Positions 51,262-64,000 of a stretch of DNA of 64,000 nucleotides are shown piece by piece. Source of the stretch: Gavia stellata (Eukaryota > Chordata > Aves > Gaviiformes > Gaviidae). Numbering within the stretch: position 1 is the first letter of the stretch; the number at the start of each line of letters is the position of its first letter. The notes beneath the pieces are model-generated. The model did not search any database and was not told the origin of the DNA. It worked only from the letters and a program-made list of their open reading frames with translations. The stretch covers positions 6,827,001-6,891,000 of the forward strand of contig NC_082604.1 of the NCBI RefSeq assembly GCF_030936135.1, read 5' to 3'. A program made the position numbers and the translations under genes.

Positions 51262-52589
51262 CTAGAAGTGATTGAAAGAGAGGAGAGAGGAAATTCAAGA
51301 AATGATAACCTACAAGAGCTGCAGCAAGTGGGGGAAGGAAAGCAGATGAGATGCAACCGCTGAACACTGAAATGCAGGAACAACACAGCCCATACGAAAA
51401 GCAGCATAATCCGGTTTTTGGAAGAATAGGCATATTCTCTAGGCCATGGTGCTGCAGTGAGAGCTGCCATGAACTGGGGGAGCCATGTGGAAACAGCTGG
51501 TTTCAGCTGACAGCATCTCAGTGTTTGTTCTCTCAGAGACCAGAAAGCCTCATGAAATCAGCAGAAGTCACAGGCTGGTACAGAGCACAGCTCTGAATGC
51601 AGCCAAGGAGGGCTTAAAATCGCCACCCCTCTGGCTGTTTGTATCCCCACACGCACTGATCCTGCTATGGCCTCAGCCTCTCCAGGAAAAAAGGAATGCT
51701 CCCCATGCCCTTAAACTGCAGGACCTCAATGCTGGGCCGCTCTCCAGGCAGCTACTCCCCTCTTACAGCACACCTGGCAGTGCCCTGCTGAGAGGCAGGA
51801 CCGTGCCAGGGCTCCACGAGAGCAGCAGCCAGCGTGCCGGCAGCCCCATGCACAATTGTGCAGCTTCTGTTGGGAAAGCGACCACGAACTACAGCCATGG
51901 TGGCTTCTGCACCTAAACGCTCTCAGCATCCTGCAGCTTCCCCAGAGATCCAAACCCAAACTGACTATAGGTTCATATTTCAGGTAAGTATCGTACAGTA
52001 TCGTACACCAGTATCTAAAACCGAGTAAATACAAATACTGAAATTAAGGAGTTTTTTGCAGCAGTGTTACCATTTGTGTATAAGATACATATTGCTGATT
52101 TTCATGAAATCATTTTAAGGTAGTCCAATGTTCCCTCTTCACAACTTTTTCCATATTATTAGGAACTTAATTAATTAAAGGCAATTTGCAGATCTAATCT
52201 GCTCTGAATAGCTGCCACTGAAGCGGGTGTCTCCATTAGGGTAATTTTCCAAACAGTTCCCAACAGCACTGCTATTAGTTGGGCCCCAGGAGCCCACATG
52301 TAAATGAATTGCTGGCTCCTGCAACCATTTTCTCAGTGTTTCTATTAGGCTGATAGATGCAGCGATAGAAACACAGCAGCCAGCACCCATTTGCAGCAGC
52401 AGCATCATCCCAGATTTGGGTTTAGATGAATTAGAGGGAAGCACCTCAAAAGATCTCCTGTGTGCTTACACCCACAGGGAAACCTCCCCTCTCACCAGGA
52501 AGAGTCCAGCATGGCTGTAACAGCAGAAATAATGACTGTGATGCAGGGGGACAGTACGTTAGGACAGCTGAACACAGCAAGGCTCTTAC
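51262..52589 (-). other. ITM2C: ITM2C intron 5
   Basis: This 1.33 kb intron has GT (CGTAAGAG context, donor below 52590) and AG (TTCTAG) ends in transcript orientation. Open frames inside it on the plus strand have no recognisable content. Confidence 0.85.
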
Positions 52590-52740
52590 GTCTCCTCGCG
52601 CTCCTCCGCTTCAGCCTGTAGGTCTCCTTGCCGCTGCAGAGGCGGTAGATGAAGGAGCCGAGCTGCTCCATGTCACTGACGTGCTCAGTCGCGATCATCT
52701 CCTCCTGGATTATGTATGTCTGAGGCAGATATGTCCCTTT
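52590..52740 (-). CDS. ITM2C: ITM2C exon 5 (end of BRICHOS domain)
   Basis: The exon encodes 50 codons plus one base. It starts KGTYLPQTYIIQEEM and continues through ATEHVSD, LGSFIYRLC and ETYRLKRRSARR. The acceptor TTTCAG precedes 52740 and the donor GTAAGA follows 52590. The cysteine in FIYRLC is the second of the BRICHOS disulfide pair, whose partner is in exon 4. The Arg-rich end leads into the protease site in exon 6. Human ITM2C has the same architecture, with RGTYLPQTYIIQEEM in place of KGTYLPQTYIIQEEM. Confidence 0.95.
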
Positions 52741-57091
<4,351 letters not shown>

Positions 57092-57280
57092 TCGCTGGAA
57101 ATCGTGGATGATATCCGCAGGGTCGCTCCCTCCAAACTGGGGCACTGGGACGTTGATTTGCTCGTAGTTCTCCTCAATGTAAATCTTGACATCTTCGTGC
57201 AACTCCAGCTGCCCTTTAAACGGTGAATACAGCGAGTCTTCGTAAAGGACGCCGCAGTGAAACACGCTCTCACGGGGCAG
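57092..57280 (-). CDS. ITM2C: ITM2C exon 3 (linker and start of BRICHOS)
   Basis: The exon is 63 in-frame codons: LPRESVFHCGVLYEDSL, then ELHEDVKIYIEENYEQINVP, then VPQFGGSDPADIIHDFQR. The acceptor CCCCACAG precedes 57280 and the donor GTAAGG follows 57092. The block CGVLYEDSL and the segment INVPVPQFGG.DPADIIHDFQR match ITM2C closely and separate it from ITM2A and ITM2B. The aspartate in IIHDF is conserved in the family and is probably the key BRICHOS aspartate. Confidence 0.96.
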
Positions 57281-59224
57281 CTGTGGGGACGAGATCCAAG
57301 TGGAGGTACAACACTCTTATATCCCAAACCCTATTAACAGCTACAGCAAACATGGGAAGAAACGTACCCATACGAGGTAAAAAACACTTTTCAAACAGAT
57401 GCTTGAAGATATTTCAAGATCAGTCTTTTTACCAGAAAACCTTCTTGATGAAGATAGCGCAGAACACCCTTGTGAAATGACCATGTCTCCCTTCCTGCTA
57501 GTCAGGTCCAAAGGGAATAAAGGATTCCCTGTGGGACTTCATGAGGAGTAATTCAGACAGGCAAACTGACTGCCTATAGGCTTTTAAATTTCATAACCAG
57601 GTTGTTCACATCCCCGCATAGACATGGCTTCCAGTAACTGCATTTTTCTACATTAGGCATACAAGCTTGGGGTGAGCAGAGCATCATTTCTAAAGGCACT
57701 TGTAGGTTGGATATGGCAAATGCACCAAAACAAAGCAGCTTTGCCTCACTGCAGAACAGGAGCTGCTGCTCTCTAGGACTGCAGAAGCACAAGGTATGGC
57801 CAAGAGAGCTAACGCAGGGTGAGCAATCAAGTTTGAGCACCAGGATCACAGAATCACTAAGGTTGGAAAAGACCTGTAAGATCATCAAGTCCAGTCACAG
57901 GGACAAACTGCAGCCATTGAAGACTGAGGCATGAAGACCCCATTGCCTTGGTCTCCAAAGCATCTCTGACCATGTTGAACAGGCTTTGCTGTGTAATTAG
58001 CTATGAGCTGTCATTTGGTATGGCAGGCAGGCAGTGGGGTTGACAACAGACGGCCCCAAATGGACCAGCGGGCATTTCCCAGTGCCATTCAGCATGCGCT
58101 GAGGGTAGGTTTTTTACAGGGTGATGGTCTGAACGCTGTCCATAACCTGGTCGATTACCTTCCCTCAGTGCTGGGGATTTCTTCTCATAAGGAAGTGTCT
58201 GCACCAAAAGCCCTGCAACAGGGTGCCATCACACTAACACAGCGGTGTGTGGGAGGGTTGTCACAGGGTTTCCAGATCAGGTATAACTAAGCACAGGTAA
58301 TAAAGCACTGATCTATCTTAAAACAAAGATTGCAAATTAATTTGACAGCAAGAAAATTTATGGAGCAAGGGAATGTCTAAAAAGACAATACTGCTGAGTG
58401 GATAAGTGCTGGCTGCAGAGACGAAGGCAGCTGGCGGTCCTGGGAGAACTCATTCACTAATAGCTGCTCCGCCCCAGAACAAGGGCTTCAGTGCAAATCA
58501 ATGCTCTGGGGTCTCTCAGCTAAACACTCAGCAAGCCACAGAGCTCAGCAGTTTCCTCCTTAAAAAGCAGCTCTGCCCTCTCTCATTCCCTATGCTCTGA
58601 CCCACCACAACACAGCCAGCCCAGTGCCTCAGCTAGGCCAGGCTTTGCAAAGACTACGTGGAAGAAAAGGTGCTGAATTTAATGGAGGATGAGGGCTCAC
58701 CTTCCATACCATCTGCCACTTACTTTTCACTTCTCTGCTTGCTTTATTAATAGCAGCACCTATTTTTGTTACACCTGCAGAGTTTTGCTGCGGTAGGGCC
58801 TAAAAAACCTACTGCAAAAAGCTGTTCCCTTGCCTGTACCTCCCTGCTCCCTCCAAGGCTTGCTCTCCCCTCACAACAAGTCACGCTTTCAGACCGCCTT
58901 ACCCCTGACAGCAGTGACGTTGGGTTTAAAAGGTAGAACTAGCAGGATATTTTTATGGAGTTACAAAAAGAAAAAAAAAGGCAAAACAAAGCCACGAGGG
59001 AGGGGAAGAGGAGCGTTTCTGGAAGGCCCTTCCTGCCAGTCGGGATGGAGGTGAGCCTGAGCCTACCGCTTAAGACATGCCTTGTCTGCAGTGCCCAGAG
59101 GGCTGGCTCCTGAGCTACTGCAGCGCAAAGCAATAAATAACAGCACCACCTCTTTCAAAGGTTGAAGCAGCTTGTCTGGCTGCTCTGGCTGAAGAGCCAG
59201 CAGTCCCTCCTGACTTGCCCCTAC
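57281..59224 (-). other. ITM2C: ITM2C intron 2, with one CR1 fragment
   Basis: This 1.94 kb intron runs from the GTAGGG donor to the CCCCACAG acceptor. It carries a CR1 fragment at about 57847-57965. The rest (for example 58000-58290) shows no recognised repeat or exon. Confidence 0.85.
57847..57965 (-). mobile_element. CR1 LINE 3' fragment in ITM2C intron 2
   Basis: The plus-strand sequence CACAGAATCACTAAGGTTGGAAAAGACC followed by TAAGATCATCAAGTCCA is the classic reverse-complement start of a CR1 3' end. After about 60 bases the match fades, so the left end is firm and the right end is approximate. Confidence 0.85.
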
Positions 59225-59362
59225 CTGGGTGATGAAGAAGTATCTGTACACATACATCGATGCAAAGACCAAGCCCAGGAGCAGTACAAGGAGACCCATG
59301 GTCAGGTAGCACACCCCACTGAGCGATGACCTCCGGCCCTGCACCGCAGGAGCTGGCTCCTC
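59225..59362 (-). CDS. ITM2C: ITM2C exon 2 (transmembrane segment)
   Basis: The exon is 46 in-frame codons, from EEPAPAVQGRRSS to YRYFFITQ. The acceptor TTGCAG precedes 59362 and the donor GTAGGG follows 59225. A short basic stretch is followed by the single membrane segment (GVCYLTMGLLVLLLGLVFAS), then MYVYRYFF. This is a type II signal anchor: the N-terminus is cytoplasmic and the C-terminus luminal. Human ITM2C has nearly the same segment. Exons 2-6 total 226 residues, against 267 for the whole human protein, so exon 1 should code about 40 residues. Confidence 0.95.
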
Positions 59363-62300
59363 CTGCAAGACAAAAACGAGAGCATCAGTCAGCTGCTGCT
59401 GCAAGGGATCAGAAAATCAACTATTTTTATGCAAAAACCACACACGGGTTTGTGGTGTGCCACTGAAGAAGGCAGGCACCGTCCTGCAAAGCAACTTCAC
59501 ATCTGACAGCATTCTGGCAAGAGTAAAACACTTCTTGTGCACTTTGCTCTCCCACCCCCCATATATGTTTTTTTTTCATATATATAAAAAATATGTGTGT
59601 GTGTGCACATACACACATATATGTATACTCTGCTTCCCACCAACTGCCCAGGACAAAGTCAAGCTTTGTTTCAGTGGGCAATAAGGATTGACAGAAAAAA
59701 AGGAAATTGGGAACTAACAGTTCCTGGCTACTGACTATAACAGCATTTATGTATTTATACTCAAAAATTTTTGTTGACATGCTGCCACTGTTGCAGCATT
59801 TTTCAGGGGAAATTTTTCAGTTGGAAATTACTGGTGTCAGAGAGGTGCCTCCTGCCCACGCCGGGGTGAGCCTACCCGAACAGCTATGTTGATCTCAACT
59901 TCATTTTCAGGCAGATTCCTGCACACCTTCCAGGAATATAGTCAGAGCATCAAAAGAAAACATATCTGCCATTTTTAGAGCGCTGCCCAATCCATACAGA
60001 TGGGAGCCAGCTCACCTTGTTACAGCCCTCAAAAAGGAGGGCAGTGCAAAGGCAGGGTTACCTCCTGGGGACCACTCATCCCAGCCTACGATGCTCTTGT
60101 TATTACTGCTAAAATAACCCTCTGCAATGTTAAGCAGGAAGATGTAAGGCCCTTCAGAAGCAGGTGAAAGAAGCCAGTTCAGAGATGCCCCAGTTTCCAC
60201 ACAGAAGAGCTGAAAGCAGGGAGAGACACGCCAGGGAGGGCTCCTGCAGATTAACTCCCTCTCTGTGGTACCTGATCTGATGCGTTTGATTAGGAAGACA
60301 CTCTCTCCACAGCTAGCCAGAGACCCGTACAAGCTAGAGGAACAGATTTAACAGGTCTTTTCTGCCCCCGAGGCAAGGGCACCCCAGCACCCCTGTGGCA
60401 CTGATGGGGAGCCCACCAGTCGGGGAAGCCCCCCCAGTCCCCGGCACCTGAGCTCCATCGAGGTGCAGAGCCAGGATCTGCAACGCTTCTGCTACCTGCT
60501 CCACTCCCAGCCAATGCAGACTGCTCCAGCTATCAACTTTATCTTTTCTAGCCACATTGTCTGATAACTGCAAAGACCATATTGCTTTGGGAGTGCTACG
60601 ATTCCAGCACACCTCCAGGAGAAATTAATCTGTATTTGTTTCTCCTTCACCCCAGCTGTTGAAAGACCCGCAGCACCTCTATTCACTGCCAGCTCCCTAC
60701 ACTGAAGAAGCAGTGTTTAATAGTTCGTCGCTGCTCCTTCAGCAAATAAAGGGATGAGCAAACTGAAAAATACCACATTTTAAGTTCACATCCTTCCCTT
60801 CTCCTCCTTCCACAGACGAGGGGCAGCAACTGTGCAAGCCACAAAGAAAAAGAAAAAAAAAAATCACATTACTAGAGAAAGTTTAAAGGGTCTCTGACAT
60901 GAACTGCTAGGACAGGAAAGTCATGCTATATGTTAAGTGTTTCACAAAAACAGATTTCCCCAGATATTTGTCATCAAAGAAAGAGTGCAGACAGGGCGGG
61001 TAAAGAGGAATGAAAAGGTCTCCTGCTACTGACACCAAAGCAGGCTGAGAAAATGTTTAATGCTTCACCAGTGAATTACATCTGAAAAGGTGCCAGGTTC
61101 CCATGATGGATAATGCACTGCTTGCTTCCTCGATGAGCTGCAAGTGCTAACTCCATGGAGAGCTTGGGGAAGAGGTTCAAAAGGACACAGCAGCTCAAAG
61201 AGAAAAAAAAAAATTGCTCCCACTAGAAAGAAAAACTGTGTTTGACGAATGGGAGAAAGGGGCAAATAAGCCCTCACTGGTTTGCTATTTGCTAGAGCAG
61301 CTCTGTGCTCTTTGCACAGCCAAAGACAGAGCAAGACATCCCACCTCTCACCACCAAAGTAGATGAGTTTGGCTCCCTACAAAGCATCCCTGGCTTTGGG
61401 AAAAATGCCCGACTTTTGCATTTTGGGAGAAGGTGGGGGAAGCTAAGCAGAGGTTTGCCCTGGGAGAAGTTACAGAACACCAGGAAAAATGAAAAGAGAC
61501 TCAAATTCTGAGGGAGGAAAGAAAAACTCAACAGCAACCATTCTGATGGAGTGGAGATTAGGCAGTGAGGTTAAAAATGCTGCCAGGCAGGCTAAGGGGA
61601 ACAATTAACCACAGTCCTGCAAAATATTGCGTAAAAATCACCCACACAAACCCTCACTGAAACATGCATCTTTCTCCCATCTTTTCACCAGCTTTTGTCA
61701 CTATGAATGAATTGCAATTTAAAAGCAACTACACGGCAGTCGGCACCCGAGCTTTGGGCTGGAGGGGTTCTCAGTGCTGACAGCCCATGGACGGGGCAGT
61801 GCACAACCTGCGTTAATAGCATTTCACCCAGGATAACAAATCTTCACCAGGTTGGAAAAATCCATGAAGCTTCTTCCACAGGCTGCTGCCCCACTCGTGC
61901 CACAATGTACCTCCTTCCCCACAGGACTGCCACTCCCTGCAGTAGAAATGTGGGTATTTTAAAAAACGGGAAATCCATCGTAGCTGATTTCCATCTGTTC
62001 TTGACGTAGGAACACCTGGCTCCCCAGCAAGGGAGCAGTTTTCCCCTAAGCTAATCTTATCATAAAGAGAACCAGGCTGTTCCAGCAGCAAGCTGCAGGA
62101 AAGCTATCCCCTTCAGAAAGGCCCCAAAGACCAACTGGCACACCAAACCACGCACGGCGCTCATGCCGCAGGGCAGACTTCACAGATCTGGCAGCTTTGC
62201 CGACCTCCATGAATTTTGGCAGTGGGAAAAAGAATTAGGCTCAGCAGTGGGGTTCTCCTGAAGAGCAGATCATGCCTTCGAGACACATGTTTTCACTGAG

Positions 62301-64000
62301 GACAAAAATCAAAATATTAATACGCAAAAATGCTGTCTAACAATATTCACCAGATGTTTAACAATATTCCATAAGAATTCTTTAACCAGATGCTCTTCTT
62401 GCAACAAAGCCATCCTACTAATTTTCTGCCTCAAATGACTATGGGTTTTCTTGACCAAGAGAAATGGGAAAGGCTAGGGTCAACCATCCCTGGGCAGAGG
62501 CAGGGACAGGTATTTCAGTTCAGCAAATGGGCCTTCCTTTGTTTTTTCTCTTGTTTTAAACACAATATTCCAACAGGTGGGCACATATTACACAGAAGTC
62601 TACATAAGGCCCTTCACCCCCTCTCTGGGCTGTGCAGAGGATGAACATTCATTTGCTTCTCTGCAAACAAATGGATGGAAAACCGACAGCAGTGGAAGAA
62701 CAGCGCGATGTCCACGGTCCAGGCGCTACAGATGTGCACGCCAGGAGGATGCACAGACAGACCCACAGCTCTGTAGAGTATCCCACTGTGATTTCAGGAC
62801 AGGAAAATCCTGCCGCTCCACATGATGATCCTTTCTTTGCTCCATATTTCTTGGCACCACCACATGCTCCAGTGCTGGTGCAGGCAGCGGAGGCCACCAC
62901 TTTGCTGACCCTATAGAAAGGGCCAGGCCAGCTCCCTTTCCAGTGGGAAAACTGGGAAAGGCCGTGGGCAGAGCTCCTTCCCCTGCGCAACCCGAGGGGA
63001 AGGCACAGCTTGCTCTTCCTCCACATGGGCAATGGGGGAAAGCCTCCATCTCTCAAGGAGAACGCCTGCGCATCTTGGTTTTCTGCCAGGCATTGTCCTG
63101 CTAATTCTTCATCCCACCGGGCGAGAGACAGAGGCAGCTCCAGCACGCAAGCCTGAATAACCAGCCATGCTGACTGGGCTCCAGTTTGCAGGCACAATTG
63201 CTTCACAGACACTCAACCCAGCGCTTGGCAATATAAAATATAAATAAAACGGGAATTCCTTTCTTTGGATGAAACAGGCTCTTCACCGTGCTTCAGTGCC
63301 CTGCCTGCTCACGGGGCTGGCGCAGGAGCAGCGGAGGGGGCAGATGCCCAGATGGGAGAGGATGAAGTTATGATACAGACCATTTGGTAGAGGAGGCTTG
63401 AAATTAGCCTGGGGGGGCAGGGAGGGAAGTCCTAATTCAGTCTTTGGGGATTTTCTTCAGAATTTCAGGTCTCAGTGGGGACATGATGAAAATGGCTGAT
63501 ATCCTGTTATCCCTGTTTGTTACAGAATGGCTAAAGAACGTCTCTCCTACAAGGGGGTGGGGGACAGAAGTCTGGCTGTGCTTTACAGGCACAATGTCTG
63601 GACAATAGCATGGAATTCAAGTCCAAAGGCCAGAGTAAGACAGCAGGGAAACCACCAGCGCCTGCCAGGCACTGCCGAGGGCACCTACTGCTGAGAAAAC
63701 TCTCCTGGCTTCGCGGCGCTGCAGACACAGGGACAAGAAGGGTTTGCAGCCCGGGGCTGAGCTCCCCAGCCCCAGGTCAGCAGCAGCTCCGGCCCTGCGA
63801 GGCCAGGGAAGACAACAGCCTGCAAGCATTTGTTCCTGGCTGGAAACTTCACTCCCTGGTGCCGGCGACTGGGCTTCCACAGCACCTCACTCACCCTCTG
63901 CATCCTTCCCCAGCCTGCAAAGCAGGACTAATGTCCACGCGAGAGATTTTCTTACAGCAAGAACTGTGTAGGTTCCCAGCAGGACTACCATGCCCTTGTA
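59363..64000 (-). other. ITM2C: ITM2C intron 1 (5' part beyond window)
   Basis: I found no match to the expected ITM2C N-terminus (starting MVKI) on the minus strand, so exon 1 and the promoter are probably beyond 64000. Noted in the interval is a TG/CA palindrome at 59591-59620, about 230 bp upstream of exon 2. The open frames at 62.6-63.2 kb have no recognisable motif. GC content rises after about 63.3 kb, but no CpG-island promoter is supported. Confidence 0.6.
59570..59627. repeat. TA/TG/CA dinucleotide-rich tract with near-palindrome
   Basis: A T run is followed by TATATA, then alternating TG and CA, then TATATG. The core at 59591-59620 is a 30-bp inverted repeat centred on GTGCAC with one mismatched pair (28 of 30 symmetrical). 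It lies in ITM2C intron 1. Confidence 0.85.

Noticed and set aside
58000-58290. Plus-strand 95-codon frame at 58.0-58.3 kb
   Set aside because: It lies in an ITM2C intron next to a CR1 fragment and has no recognisable protein motif.
62649-63212. Minus-strand frame of 187 codons, considered as ITM2C exon 1
   Set aside because: It lacks the expected MVKI start and the alanine/proline-rich N-terminal region of ITM2C. No donor in the right phase was seen.

Overview
The window is vertebrate nuclear DNA, almost certainly from a bird. It has single-exon and multi-exon genes with canonical GT/AG splice sites, long non-coding stretches, several truncated CR1-type LINE fragments (the dominant avian retroposon) and one retroviral LTR of a type I recognise from bird genomes. 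The gene order GPR55, GPR55-like receptor, ITM2C matches the GPR55/ITM2C neighbourhood known from human 2q37, including the tail-to-tail arrangement of GPR55 and ITM2C. I cannot name the species.

Layout. Positions 1-2840 are the upstream or intronic flank of GPR55. The GPR55 coding exon lies at 2848-3774 (+), with a likely 3' UTR to about 4.5 kb. Some 26 kb of non-coding DNA follows. It holds a CR1 fragment (about 6130-6830), a 77-bp tandem duplication (7124-7271), a CR1 ORF2 C-terminal fragment (about 20119-20574), a possible MIR/CORE-SINE remnant (about 21814-21905) and assorted simple repeats. A second intact receptor of the same family lies at 30431-31348 (+). Another 19 kb is non-coding and contains a roughly 1.1 kb solo LTR (about 39617-40751) with an internal array of seven ~50-bp units. 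The right end is the minus-strand gene ITM2C: exons 2 to 6 are at 59362-59225, 57280-57092, 56778-56668, 52740-52590 and 51261-51170. Exon 1 lies beyond the right edge.

Function. GPR55 and its neighbour are class A seven-transmembrane receptors of the GPR35/GPR55 (lysophospholipid-type) group. Each has its whole coding region in one exon, just downstream of a splice acceptor. ITM2C (BRI3) is a type II membrane protein with a BRICHOS domain and a C-terminal peptide released by a furin-like protease. The shared neighbourhood is conserved synteny and gives no evidence of a joint pathway.

I found no new multi-gene system. The most interesting item is the second receptor: an intact GPR55-family tandem paralogue that keeps the charged pocket residues of GPR55 but has lost the near-universal TM4 tryptophan and proline. 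Smaller points are the bird-specific end of the ITM2C peptide, a 25-bp octamer-containing motif repeated at two non-coding sites, and a near-perfect TG/CA palindrome just upstream of ITM2C exon 2.
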